DNA of 64,000 bases from Geomonas sp. RF6. GTDB lineage: Bacteria; Desulfobacterota; Desulfuromonadia; Geobacterales; Geobacteraceae. This document shows, in pieces, positions 27,512 to 35,676 of this stretch (within the stretch, counting starts at the first letter, position 1; each line of letters opens with the position of its first letter). The translations under genes were made by a program, and so were the position numbers. The notes under the pieces were generated by a model. That model did not search any database. It was given only the letters and a program-made list of their open reading frames with translations, and had not been told where the DNA came from. The stretch lies in NCBI RefSeq assembly GCF_021044625.1, contig NZ_CP087999.1, positions 3,121,001-3,185,000 of the forward strand. Direction: 5' to 3'.

Positions 27512-27665
27512 GATGCCTCCTGCGGTCTTTCCGCGTGCTCGCGAATCTGCATGATTTTTGGGTGGGGGTTACTATTGACCTTATCAGGTGGGCGCCAGGA
27601 ATCAATGCTCCCTCTCCGGCGGCGATGGCACGCCGGGAGGTGCCGTCCCGGCGGCGGGGGCGGTT

Positions 27666-27714
27666 CTGTGGCGGCGATGCCGCCATCGCAGGGCAAGATG
27701 CCTGCGCTCCAGCG
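27666..27714. repeat. Family A palindromic core, half copy in reverse
   Basis: CTGTGGCGGC...GCCGCCATCGCAGGGCAAGATGCC...GCTCCAGCG equals the reverse complement of the first half of the family A core. It lies in the 344-bp gap 27512-27855, where nothing else is seen. Confidence 0.7.
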
Positions 27715-27855
27715 CGGGGGCGGCCGGCGACGCCGGTATCCCGCTTCTCCTGCTATTCCCTGTTTACACTCTCTTCCCGCGTGTGCTATTCCTCATACCC
27801 GGCCCATCTCCGCCTGAGCCCAGGTCGCGTCTATCCCAACCGAAGGAAGTGTGAA

Positions 27856-28806
27856 ATGAAACGAGTCTCTCTCGGCAATACCGGCCTCAGCATCTTTCCT
27901 CTTATCTACGGCACCCTCCCGCTCGGCTCGTTGCAGGCGGACCTCTCTCCGCAGGAAGGGGGGCGGCTCATACGCTACGCCCTGGAAAAGGGTGTCAACT
28001 GCATCGACACCGCCACCATGTACGGGACGTACTCCCACATCCGCGAGGCGCTGCGCGGCTGGGGCGGGGAGGTGGTGATCGCCACCAAGACACACACGGC
28101 GGATCCGGCAGCAGCCCGCGAGCACGTCGAGCTGGCGCTGAAAGAATTGGGGCGCGAGCGGCTGGAGATCGTTCACATCCACGGCGCACGTGTCGCCGAT
28201 CCCTTCACCGAGAGAGCTGCGGTGCTGGAGGAGCTTCTCAAGATGAAGGAGGAAGGAAAGATCGGCCACGTCGGCCTCTCCTCCCACTATGTCGAAGCGT
28301 TCCGCAAGGCAGCAGCTCATCCGGAAATTGAAGTGGTTCATCCGCTCATCAACAAGATCGGGCTGGGGATCATAGACGGCACGGCGGCGGAGATGGCGGA
28401 GGCGATAGCCGGATGCGCCGGAGCGGGGCAGGGGGTGTACGCCATGAAAGCTTTCGCCGGCGGCAATCTCATATCGGAGGCCCGCGAGAGCCTCGCCTAC
28501 GTCGCCGCGCTGGAAGGTGTCCACGGCATTGCGATCGGCATGCTCTCGCAAAAAGAGATCGACGCCAACGTCTCCTATTTTCAGCACGGAGTACTCGATG
28601 AAGCTGTCTGGGACGAGTTGGAAAAGCGGCGGCGCAGGCTGAAGATCATGGAGCAGTTTTGCAAAGGGTGCGGCAAATGCCTCGATATCTGCGGCAGCAA
28701 GGCGCTGTCGCTGGTCAATGGAAAGGCCGTCGTCGACGAGAGCGCCTGCGTCCTTTGCGGGTACTGCGGTTCCGGGTGCCCCGAATTCTTCATACGGGTT
28801 ATCTGA
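27856..28806 (+). CDS. Aldo/keto reductase with C-terminal 2[4Fe-4S] ferredoxin domain
   Basis: 316 residues. AKR barrel at about 1-260: GNTGLSIFPLIYGTLPLGSL, YALEKGVNCIDTATMYG (with catalytic Asp and Tyr), VIATKT (catalytic Lys), IVHIHG and GKIGHVGLSSH. Ferredoxin domain: CKGCGKCLDIC and CVLCGYCGSGCPE, two four-cysteine clusters. Such fusions occur in anaerobes and may couple NAD(P)H or ferredoxin to carbonyl reduction. ATG 27856 with AAGGAAG upstream is chosen over the long open frame beginning 27535. The C-terminal cluster order is not that of a standard AKR, so the physiological substrate is unknown. Confidence 0.92.
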   Translation: MKRVSLGNTGLSIFPLIYGTLPLGSLQADLSPQEGGRLIRYALEKGVNCIDTATMYGTYSHIREALRGWGGEVVIATKTHTADPAAAREHVELALKELGRERLEIVHIHGARVADPFTERAAVLEELLKMKEEGKIGHVGLSSHYVEAFRKAAAHPEIEVVHPLINKIGLGIIDGTAAEMAEAIAGCAGAGQGVYAMKAFAGGNLISEARESLAYVAALEGVHGIAIGMLSQKEIDANVSYFQHGVLDEAVWDELEKRRRRLKIMEQFCKGCGKCLDICGSKALSLVNGKAVVDESACVLCGYCGSGCPEFFIRVI

Positions 28807-28847
28807 CAAGTGCCGGCCGCCGGTCACCTCACAATCATCCCCCAACG

Positions 28848-28880
28848 AAAAAGCCGCCTCCTATGGAGACGGCTTTTTTT
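28848..28880 (+). terminator. Rho-independent terminator after the aldo/keto reductase gene
   Basis: AAGCCGcCTCC-tat-GGAGaCGGCTT stem with one mismatch, then seven T; A tract on the left makes it possibly bidirectional. Confidence 0.85.
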
Positions 28881-28945
28881 GCATGTCTGGGCGCCCCCCC
28901 CTTTGGAAGCTCATCCGGGGATACCGGGGAGCCTGCGTCAGGAAG

Positions 28946-29058
28946 GTCCCCCCTCCCTTGACGGGAGGGGGAGAGGGGGTGGGTGAAGCTACCTACATGC
29001 TGAGCTTGTGGCACCTTCCCCCCCACCCTGTCCCTCCCCCGCAAGGGGGGAGGGGACG
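28946..29058. repeat. Family C paired palindromic repeat, copy 3
   Basis: Left arm GTCCCCCCTCCCTTGACGGG...GGAGAGGGGGTGGG; right arm CCCACCCTGTCCCTCCCCCGCAAGGGGGGAGGGGAC in inverted orientation. It lies between two convergent genes. Confidence 0.75.
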
Positions 29059-29113
29059 TTCACAATGAGGGTCCCCCGAATTTCGGCGGAGAGGCGCGAA
29101 CGAGTCTTCACGC

Positions 29114-30622
29114 CTAGTAATGCTCGAACCGCTCATCCGTCTCATCAAGGTTCAGTGCCGCTCCCGAGACGGCGCTGCGATCGCCGGATGTGCGGACGGT
29201 GACGCGGGTCTGGCATTTCTTCCGCGTCTGCGGCTTTGCTCCTCTTTTCATCTCCTTCTCCTGGGCGGAGCGATTTCCCACCGTCAGGAGGGCAACCGCC
29301 TGTTGCAGCTGCTCGGCCTGCCCGGAAAGCTCCTCCGCGGTGCCGGACATCTCCTCGGCCGCGGAAGCGTTCTGCTGGATGACCTGGTCGAGCATCTGGA
29401 TCGCTTTGTTGATCTGCCCTGCGCCGGCGTCCTGCTCTCTGGATGCTGCAGTGATCTCCTGCACGAGCTGAGCGGTCCTCTGGATGTTCGGCAGCATCGC
29501 GACCAGCATGCTTCCGGCTCTGTCCGCTATTTCCACGCTGGCGAGAGAAAGATCCGAGATCTCTGCCGCGGCTTTCTGCGAGCGCTCTGCCAGTTTTCGC
29601 ACCTCGCTTGCCACGACCGCGAACCCCTTGCCGTGGTCGCCGGCACGCGCGGCCTCGATCGCTGCGTTAAGCGCCAGGAGGTTCGTCTGCCTCGCGATCT
29701 CCTCGATGATGGAGATCTTTCCGGCGATCTCCTTCATCGCCGAGACGGTCTTTGCTACCGCCTCGCCGCTTTCCTTTGCATCCGCTGCGGACTTGATGGC
29801 GATCTTTTCAGTCTCCAAAGCGTTGTCCGCGTTCTGCCGGATGTTGGCGGACATCTCCTCCATGGAGGATGATGCTTCTTCTGCGGCTGAAGCCTGCTCC
29901 GTTGCCCCTTGAGAGAGTTCTTCGGCGCTGGAAGACATCTGCTGGCTCCCGGAGGCGACGTTGTCAGAGGCGCTGACGACCTCGGCGACCACCGTCCGGA
30001 TGGAACGGATGATAAAGAGAGCCACCGCCACTATGGCGGCAATGGCGAGAAGAGTCGAGGTGAGGGCAAAGATGACGGCGGTTTTCTTCATAGCCACAGC
30101 GTCACTGGTCCCCTTGTCCGCAAGCTCCTTGTTGTACAGCATGTGGGCATCGAGGAGGGTGGTGAGCTTTTTGTAGATCGCGTTGTTGCTGGTGAACAAG
30201 TCGCGCGCTTCGTTGTTCTTGTTGCCGCGAGAGAGCGCCAGCACTTTGTCTACCAGCCCGTTGAATTCCGATATCGCGGCTCGGTCCTCCGTGAACATCT
30301 GCTTGTCCTTGTCGCCGGACAGAAGCGCCTCGTACTCCTTCAAAGCCTTGCTGAGGCTGGCGCGATCCTCCTCGATCAATTTCTCGACCTCCGCCATCTT
30401 AGCGTCGTCGGTGTTCAGGATGTGCATGTAGGTGTGATTCTGCAGATCTCTCGCATTGGTGGCTGCGCCGTCGAGGACGAGGATGCTCGGGACGCTGTTC
30501 ACGTTTCCATAGTTCGTCGCATCGAAGACTCGCTCCAGCTGGTAGAAGTTGAACACTTCCAGCCCCACTATGCAGACGACCGTGATGAACAGCAACATGA
30601 ACAAACGCTTTGATATGGACAT
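29114..30622 (-). CDS. Methyl-accepting chemotaxis protein, membrane, apparently without HAMP
   Basis: 502 residues. First membrane helix ([22 protein letters not shown], about 8-29), periplasmic four-helix-bundle sensor (about 30-180), second helix ([26 protein letters not shown], about 182-207), then directly a long coiled-coil signalling region. The hairpin tip is [42 protein letters not shown] see no clear HAMP segment between TM2 and the coiled coil. ATG 30622 with AGGAGAG upstream is used; the longer frame to 30727 has no support. It signals to a CheA/CheW array; ligand unknown. Confidence 0.92.
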   Translation of the reverse strand: MSISKRLFMLLFITVVCIVGLEVFNFYQLERVFDATNYGNVNSVPSILVLDGAATNARDLQNHTYMHILNTDDAKMAEVEKLIEEDRASLSKALKEYEALLSGDKDKQMFTEDRAAISEFNGLVDKVLALSRGNKNNEARDLFTSNNAIYKKLTTLLDAHMLYNKELADKGTSDAVAMKKTAVIFALTSTLLAIAAIVAVALFIIRSIRTVVAEVVSASDNVASGSQQMSSSAEELSQGATEQASAAEEASSSMEEMSANIRQNADNALETEKIAIKSAADAKESGEAVAKTVSAMKEIAGKISIIEEIARQTNLLALNAAIEAARAGDHGKGFAVVASEVRKLAERSQKAAAEISDLSLASVEIADRAGSMLVAMLPNIQRTAQLVQEITAASREQDAGAGQINKAIQMLDQVIQQNASAAEEMSGTAEELSGQAEQLQQAVALLTVGNRSAQEKEMKRGAKPQTRKKCQTRVTVRTSGDRSAVSGAALNLDETDERFEHY

Positions 30623-30840
30623 GACTCTCTCCTGAGACGTGATCGAATGTGGCCGCCGCCAGCCGTACCATCCTGATTTGTGTATACAGGTCGACTGGTT
30701 CCTATAAAACTTTAGGGGTTTGAGCACTTATTTGGGGTACCTGTCGAAATGGAGGAAAGGTCTGTGAGGAAATTGCAATTTTAATTCTGTCGTGCTAGGC
30801 TCCACGCGCACCTTCATTCCAGACCGTGAGGAGACTGTAC

Positions 30841-31812
30841 ATGAAGAGGGAATTCCCCGAACCTGCTTTCATCCGGAGCAATGGCATCTCGATGGCGGTG
30901 TACGAGGAGGGGGCAGGGTTCCCGGTCATACTCTGTCACGGCTTTCCGGAGCTCGCCTTTTCCTGGCGGCATCAGCTTCCCGCTCTCGCGCAGGCGGGGT
31001 TCCGCGCCATTGCACCGGACCAGCGGGGGTACGGTCTCACGGAGAAGCCGGATGCTGTCTGCGAATATAACATCGGGAAGCTGACCGACGACCTCGTGGG
31101 GCTACTCGATGCCCTCGAGCTGGAAAAGGCGGTGTTTTGCGGACACGACTGGGGCGGACATGTGGTATGGGAGATGCCGCTACTCCACCCGGACCGGGTC
31201 GCCGGCGTCATCGGCGTAAACACGCCGCACCGCTATTTCCGGAGGATGGGGAGCGATCCTGTTGCATGGATAGTGCAGCATTTCAGCGACCGGAACTACC
31301 GCCTCGCCTTTCTTCAGGAGGGGGTGGAGGACGGCCTGACGCCGGAGCTTTTGCCCCGATTCTTCGACGGGCTCTTCCGCGGGCGTCCCATCACCATGGA
31401 GCAGTACCTCGCGGCACCCCCGAAGGTGCGCAACCTGGAATTCGAATTCATCATGGAGGCGGCTCTGGCCGAGGAGCCTGCGGGACGGCAGCTCCTCACC
31501 CAGGAGGAGCTGCAGGTCTATGTGGACGCCTTCAGCTCCGGGGGGCTGACCGGCCCGATAAACTGGTACCGCAACCTGGTCACCAATAGCGAGATCCTCG
31601 CCGGCACTCCAGAGCACATTGCCGTTCCGTGCCTCATGCTATCCTCCGGGGATGATATCTTTCTCCCACCTAGTTCCGCCGACGGAACGGAGCGCTATAT
31701 AGCGGACCTCGAGATGCATGTGATACGGGAGTGCGGACATTGGACGCAGGCGGAGAAGCCTTCGGAGCTGAACGCTATCATCCTCGACTGGCTAAAAAGA
31801 AGGTTTGCGTGA
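30841..31812 (+). CDS. Alpha/beta hydrolase, epoxide hydrolase-like
   Basis: 323 residues. HGFPE oxyanion-hole motif near residue 38, nucleophile elbow GHDWGG (Asp near 104), lid region with the Tyr-bearing segments (PHRYFRRMG; INWYRNLVTN), and the terminal catalytic His in RECGHWTQAEKP. The Asp nucleophile with HGxPE/H-D-W-G-G and lid Tyr residues points to soluble epoxide hydrolase rather than esterase. ATG 30841 follows a GAGGAG site at good distance. Monocistronic: terminator downstream. Substrate is unknown. Confidence 0.9.
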   Translation: MKREFPEPAFIRSNGISMAVYEEGAGFPVILCHGFPELAFSWRHQLPALAQAGFRAIAPDQRGYGLTEKPDAVCEYNIGKLTDDLVGLLDALELEKAVFCGHDWGGHVVWEMPLLHPDRVAGVIGVNTPHRYFRRMGSDPVAWIVQHFSDRNYRLAFLQEGVEDGLTPELLPRFFDGLFRGRPITMEQYLAAPPKVRNLEFEFIMEAALAEEPAGRQLLTQEELQVYVDAFSSGGLTGPINWYRNLVTNSEILAGTPEHIAVPCLMLSSGDDIFLPPSSADGTERYIADLEMHVIRECGHWTQAEKPSELNAIILDWLKRRFA

Positions 31813-31840
31813 CCGCCGTCAAACTTTGGAGTGACCAACA

Positions 31841-31873
31841 AAAAAGGTGCCTGTAGGGGTAGGCACCTTTTCA
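31841..31873 (+). terminator. Rho-independent terminator after the epoxide-hydrolase-like gene
   Basis: AAAAGGTGCCT-gtaggggt-AGGCACCTTTT stem with flanking A and T tracts. Confidence 0.85.
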
Positions 31874-31929
31874 ATCTCTGTGGTTGGTCAATTCGGGTTT
31901 TTTGTAAAGTAGGTACCAGCTATTTCAGT

Positions 31930-32115
31930 TCAACCCTTGAATTGTCTGTACACGGTGGTGAGCCAGCGCTCGTCGCAGTGCCGGATCGTCCTGTTCACTG
32001 GTCGCCGTTTCTCCTCAATCTTCTTTACTTCGTCTCCTTTGTCAAAAGCATCCGCTGAAGCCCGCCCGTACACCTTTGCTAACCATCCAAGTGGGTCATT
32101 TCTCTTGGCGTCCAT
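31930..32115 (-). CDS. Small protein of unknown function
   Basis: 61 residues (MDAKRNDPLGWLAKVYGRAS... ending TTVYRQFKG), charged and soluble. AAGGAGG lies five bases before ATG 32115, which is the main support for it being a gene. No family recognised. Confidence 0.55.
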   Translation of the reverse strand: MDAKRNDPLGWLAKVYGRASADAFDKGDEVKKIEEKRRPVNRTIRHCDERWLTTVYRQFKG

Positions 32116-32496
32116 AAAGCCTCCTTCCCCTACGGTTGTCATATCAGAAGCATTCAAGTTGGGCTTCGGTACGGAGTGCCTCCGCCCGGAAACGAGTCAC
32201 TCGACAGGTGATGCTGTGGAAGATGAGCTGGCGACGCAGATCATTCTAACATAGCTTACGGCGCTGTGGCCTCCGGTAGCTGTATACAGTATTCAGCCTC
32301 AGGCGAGGCTGCCCTCGTCGCAGGACGTCCATCGACTTTAATGATCAGCTTGTGGTGCTGCGGCAAAAGGTGAATGATTCTGAAGTTTTACGCCTGCTCG
32401 GCACACTCCATTTCCAGTGCTTTTTACATGGGCGGATGCTAGACTAAATCATTGGAGAAGTTATCGAAAATCGGTGCGCCGACAGGAGTGGCAGCT
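32116..32496. other. Intergenic stretch before the Gly/Thr repeat gene
   Basis: No gene supported. It holds a perfect 10-bp palindrome CTGTATACAG (32280-32289) followed by ATTCAG, and a short hairpin AGCCTcaggcgAGGCT (about 32295-32310). Either could be regulatory for the divergent genes; nothing more can be said. Confidence 0.4.
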
Positions 32497-33558
32497 ATGG
32501 CGACTATAAAAAGGGTTATTTTCACAGCAGTAGCGATGATGGGGCTTGCAGGGATATCGTACGGGACCGGAACGACCAGTGGTAGCGGTAACGGGGGCAG
32601 TGCCGGGACACTGATGGCGGCAGCAGGAGCCGGCGGAGCGGGCGCAGGTGCAGGCGGTGGCGCTGGCGGTGGCGCTGCTGGTGGAACGACGGGCGCAACG
32701 ACGGGCGCAACGAGTGGTGGCTCCACGGGCGGTACGACTTTCAGTGGCACTTTCAGCGGGACCGCCACCGGCGGCGCGGTAGGCGGCGGCACAACGAACG
32801 GCACTACGCTCGGGACCGGCACGACTCCAGGCAGCGGTACAACTGGGATCGGCACGAGCGGCAGTGGTATTGGCGGGACCCTTGGCACCAGCGGCACCAC
32901 GATGGGAACCGGTGCCGGTACGGGTGGCACAACCGGCACAGGGGCGACAGGTACCTTTGGCACCGGTACCCCCGGCACCATCGGAACCGGAACACCCGGC
33001 ACCATCGGCACCGGAACGCCTGGCACCATCGGAACCGGGACACCCGGCACTATCGGAACCGGGACGCCTGGAACTATAGGAACCGCGACGCCCGGCACCG
33101 TAGGCACAGGCACAGGTACAGTCGGAACCGGTGCAGCGACCGGGGGGACTACCGGCACTGGCGCGACTGGAACCACGCCGACAGGCACCGGTACTACATT
33201 CGGCACGGGTGCAGGGACCGGCGGCGGCACTGGCACAACAACCTTCGGCACAGGTACCGGCACCACAACCGGCACTGGCACTGGAACCGGAACCGGTGGT
33301 ACATTCTTCGGCACCGGCACAGGTACCTTCGGCACAGGTACGGGAACGACCGGCACGTTCGGCACCGGAACAACTACCGGTACGGGAACAACAACCGGTA
33401 CGGGAACAACAACCGGTACCGGGACCGGCGGAGGTGTAGGTACCATCGGTGTGGGGACCGGAGGGTCGACAGGAACTACCGGTACCAGCACGACAGGTAC
33501 TCCCGGCACTACGGGAGTTGGCGGTGGAACAGGGACCAGCGGCACTACCGGATTCTAA
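32497..33558 (+). CDS. Exported Gly/Thr-rich tandem-repeat protein
   Basis: 353 residues. Signal peptide [23 protein letters not shown], then almost only Gly and Thr with Ala, Pro, Ser, Ile and Phe. Tandem units include five near-identical GTGTPGTI repeats (nucleotides about 32960-33080) and later GTGTTT and GTGTFG units. No Cys, few charges, almost no aromatic residues except Phe. AGGAG lies eight bases before ATG 32497. Such low-complexity composition fits a secreted, filamentous or surface matrix protein; no catalytic role is suggested. The open frame on the other strand (Pro/Val-rich) is a by-product of the repeats. Confidence 0.75.
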   Translation: MATIKRVIFTAVAMMGLAGISYGTGTTSGSGNGGSAGTLMAAAGAGGAGAGAGGGAGGGAAGGTTGATTGATSGGSTGGTTFSGTFSGTATGGAVGGGTTNGTTLGTGTTPGSGTTGIGTSGSGIGGTLGTSGTTMGTGAGTGGTTGTGATGTFGTGTPGTIGTGTPGTIGTGTPGTIGTGTPGTIGTGTPGTIGTATPGTVGTGTGTVGTGAATGGTTGTGATGTTPTGTGTTFGTGAGTGGGTGTTTFGTGTGTTTGTGTGTGTGGTFFGTGTGTFGTGTGTTGTFGTGTTTGTGTTTGTGTTTGTGTGGGVGTIGVGTGGSTGTTGTSTTGTPGTTGVGGGTGTSGTTGF

Positions 33559-33642
33559 AGCCGCGAAGATTAGGACAGGGAGGGACAGGGGGGGAAGCTG
33601 CCACCAGGCCAATGGCACTTTCATCCCCCCGACCTCCAGTCG

Positions 33643-34062
33643 TTATGGGGAACCGCGCTGGTCGATGTGGCAGAGGAGACAAAGCTCGTCTCCATTCCGG
33701 ACAAGGTGTGGAGGCGGCTTTGTGAGATCGTGGCACGAGAGGCAAGTCATCTTGCCGTTTTCCAGGACGCATCCCGCACTTTCTATGCTGCTTGCAGGCG
33801 CGTAGTCTCTCTCCTTTCCCGGCGGCGGGTAAGGATGCATTATCGAATGCGTCCCCTGGTACAGGCACTCCTTCCCCGTACAGACAGAGACCGCCGTGCC
33901 GAGCACGCCGGCATGACAACCGAGACACTCCTGCATCGTCATAATTCGTGATGCCTCGTGCAGGTGCCAGCTGTTGTTCCCGCAGAAAGCAAGGAAGATA
34001 CCGGGGAGGATAGCCAGCAAAAGGAGCGCAACGTTTCTTTTTCTGCGCAATGGCGACGGCAC
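33643..34062 (-). CDS. Membrane-anchored triheme c-type cytochrome
   Basis: 139 residues. A basic N terminus and one hydrophobic segment (VALLLLAILPGIFLAFCG, about 11-28) act as anchor or uncleaved signal. Three CxxCH sites: CLGCH (46), CLSCH (107) and CLLCH (128). The last two are paired, as in doubled-CxxCH cytochromes; HSIMHPYPP and HDLTKPPPH provide possible distal His ligands. GTG 34062 is chosen: GCGAGG precedes it and it falls one base after the stop of the previous gene, so the genes are coupled. The ATG at 34089 would overlap that gene. Last gene of the five-gene cluster 33643-36303. Confidence 0.82.
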   Translation of the reverse strand: MPSPLRRKRNVALLLLAILPGIFLAFCGNNSWHLHEASRIMTMQECLGCHAGVLGTAVSVCTGKECLYQGTHSIMHPYPPPGKERDYAPASSIESAGCVLENGKMTCLSCHDLTKPPPHLVRNGDELCLLCHIDQRGSP

Positions 34063-34063
34063 C

Positions 34064-34483
34064 TTACGGCCTCGCGCAAGAGCGTGCATTGAGACTCAGC
34101 CAGGCAGCTACCTGCCTTTCAAGAATGTACATTCTCATCCTGTAGTCCTCTGGCCAATCCCGGCACGCCTTCAGCTTTATGTCCGAAAGGACACGGGCGG
34201 GGACTTCTGCATGGTCGTAGGTGATAAAGCGGATGACGGCGAGGTGCTGCTCCTTGAAGGTGAACAGCTGCATCTCATAGTCGTCGGGCCAGCTCCTGGT
34301 TGCGAAGTCACAAATGGGTGCGACGAAGTCATTATCATGCATCCTTGCCTTCAGATCCTGGAACTCGTGATAGGCCGCTGTCTGCCTTTCCACCGTGAAC
34401 CTTTGCATCTCGTAGTCTTCCTGCCACTCACGACGTGCTTTTTCAAGTATTGTGCTGCGGACATGCTTCGGAACGGAGCTCAT
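34064..34483 (-). CDS. Protein with three W-x-x-D-Y-x-M repeats, unknown function
   Basis: 139 residues built of three ~40-residue units that share I-x5-A-x-R-x-W-[PQ]-[ED]-D-Y-x-M-[QR]: EWQEDYEMQRFTVERQTAA (about 19-37), SWPDDYEMQLFTFKEQHLA (about 64-82) and DWPEDYRMRMYILERQVAA (about 109-127). No signal peptide or membrane segment; predicted mostly helical. Probably cytoplasmic. No family name is known to me. It sits between the sigma-like gene and the triheme cytochrome gene and is coupled to the latter. Confidence 0.75.
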   Translation of the reverse strand: MSSVPKHVRSTILEKARREWQEDYEMQRFTVERQTAAYHEFQDLKARMHDNDFVAPICDFATRSWPDDYEMQLFTFKEQHLAVIRFITYDHAEVPARVLSDIKLKACRDWPEDYRMRMYILERQVAAWLSLNARSCARP

Positions 34484-34540
34484 AGCATCCTCCGGCGGAC
34501 CAAGCCTTCGCAGATCCTGGGGAATCGTCGGTAAAAGGTG

Positions 34541-35170
34541 TCATGCCACGTATCGGCCCTGGTACGGCGTCTCAGCTACCTGCACCCTCATCCGGATCAT
34601 GGCCTGGCTGTGCAGCTGGTGCACCGTCGATTCCGGGAGGTTCAGTGCGTCGCTGATTTGGTGAGATGTCAGCTTCTCGTAATGGCGCAGCGTCACCACA
34701 AGGCCCTCCTTTTCCGGCAGGTCGGAAATCGCCTTCGCGAGGGTCTCTATCAGAAAGGTGTCCAGCAGGAAGCTGTCAAAATTCTCTCCCCCCTGCATCT
34801 CGAATCCTCCTGCTTGCGGGTCCGCGCTGCCCCCCGGAGCGCCGACGGAAGTGAGCAAAGGCACCGGGTACACTTCCTCCAGCACGAACAGGTATTCTTC
34901 CAGTTCGAGTCCCAGATTCCTCGCGACTTCCTCCATCGCCGGGTGCCGCCCCGTTAGCCGCTCCAGGCGCGAAAGCGCCCTCTCCAGGATCGCCATTGTC
35001 TCCGGTACGGTCGTTTGTTGCGAGCGCAACTGCGCCACCTTCTGCGGTGAAGGAGGCAGCAGGTCTTGCCCCTGGGGCCGTGCAACGCCGACCGGACCGT
35101 CGGCTCGACCGGTAAAAGGGAGAGGTGAGTCGACCTCTCCAGGTACAGGGACAGGAGCATATCTCTTCAT
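34541..35170 (-). CDS. Sigma-70-family-like protein with regions 3 and 4 only
   Basis: 209 residues. Residues 1-45 are Pro/Gly-rich and probably disordered. ALSRLERLTGRHPAMEEVARNLGLELEEYLFVLEE (65-99) resembles FliA/sigma-28 region 3. AISDLPEKEGLVVTLRHYEKLTSHQISDALNLPESTVHQLHSQAMIRMR (147-195) resembles region 4 with its helix-turn-helix; HSQA-x-x-R-x-R is typical of FliA. Region 2, needed for core RNA polymerase binding and -10 recognition, is absent. It may bind -35-type DNA or anti-sigma factors, acting as regulator or decoy rather than sigma factor. GAGGAGGAG precedes the ATG. The start at 35170 is well supported. Confidence 0.75.
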   Translation of the reverse strand: MKRYAPVPVPGEVDSPLPFTGRADGPVGVARPQGQDLLPPSPQKVAQLRSQQTTVPETMAILERALSRLERLTGRHPAMEEVARNLGLELEEYLFVLEEVYPVPLLTSVGAPGGSADPQAGGFEMQGGENFDSFLLDTFLIETLAKAISDLPEKEGLVVTLRHYEKLTSHQISDALNLPESTVHQLHSQAMIRMRVQVAETPYQGRYVA

Positions 35171-35243
35171 CGTCTCCTCCTCGACGCCATTGGTATCACC
35201 GATGCGGCGCTCTCCAGCGGTTTTGGCATCTGGCTCTCTCCTG

Positions 35244-35645
35244 CTACTTCAAGTGCTGTGTCAGCATCAGCCCGAGGGCGTAATTGGAATCGAAAGGTGA
35301 AACCATGAGGAGGACGTCCAGGAATATCGTGTTGAGAATCGCCTCCCGCTCCACGCTGGCGATGCACCCCTTATTGCTGCACCGGAATACGGGAATGGAC
35401 GCGCTCATGTGGGTCTCGTACTGAAAGAAGTTGAGGTGCGTCCACCTCTTTGTCGAAGAAAAGAACACGTCCCTCAGGTCCTTCCCGCAGAAAGGGCAGG
35501 TTTCGCCGTTGCCGATGCTGTAGTGAAAGCCGACGTCGATGCGCCTGTTCGCCTTGCTGATCGCCATCGTGGTGAGCTGCCATGGGGGGCGCACCGATAA
35601 GGCGAATTCAAAGACTGCGTGTGACTCTTTCGGTATCAGCTTCAT
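35244..35645 (-). CDS. Stand-alone ISL3-transposase-like zinc-finger domain protein
   Basis: 133 residues. ETCPFCGKDLRDVFFSSTKRWTHLNFFQYETHMSASIPVFRCSNKGC matches the N-terminal zinc-ribbon plus R-x-W-x-H-L-x-F-F-Q-Y-E-T segment of ISL3-type (IS204/IS1001/IS1096/IS1165) transposases. Two Cys pairs (CPFC and CSNKGC) could hold zinc. The DDE catalytic domain is missing, and a different ~30-residue helical end follows (AILNTIFLDVLLMVSPFD). GGAGG five bases before ATG 35645 is a strong start signal and avoids overlap with the cytochrome gene upstream, so it looks like an expressed, repurposed DNA-binding domain; a decayed insertion-sequence relic is the alternative. Confidence 0.65.
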   Translation of the reverse strand: MKLIPKESHAVFEFALSVRPPWQLTTMAISKANRRIDVGFHYSIGNGETCPFCGKDLRDVFFSSTKRWTHLNFFQYETHMSASIPVFRCSNKGCIASVEREAILNTIFLDVLLMVSPFDSNYALGLMLTQHLK

Positions 35646-35676
35646 GATCCCCTCCGCAACAGAGAGCTTGTAGCGG

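Noticed and set aside
32950-33100. Regular short repeats that could suggest a CRISPR array
   Set aside because: The units (about 24 bp, no unique spacers) keep an open frame and encode GTGTPGTI repeats, so this is a coding tandem repeat.
32439-33545. Long Pro/Val-rich open frame antisense to the Gly/Thr repeat gene
   Set aside because: It is the mirror of GGNACN-type repeats: codons for Gly/Thr read as Pro/Val on the other strand. The plus frame has a signal peptide and a ribosome site; this one has neither.
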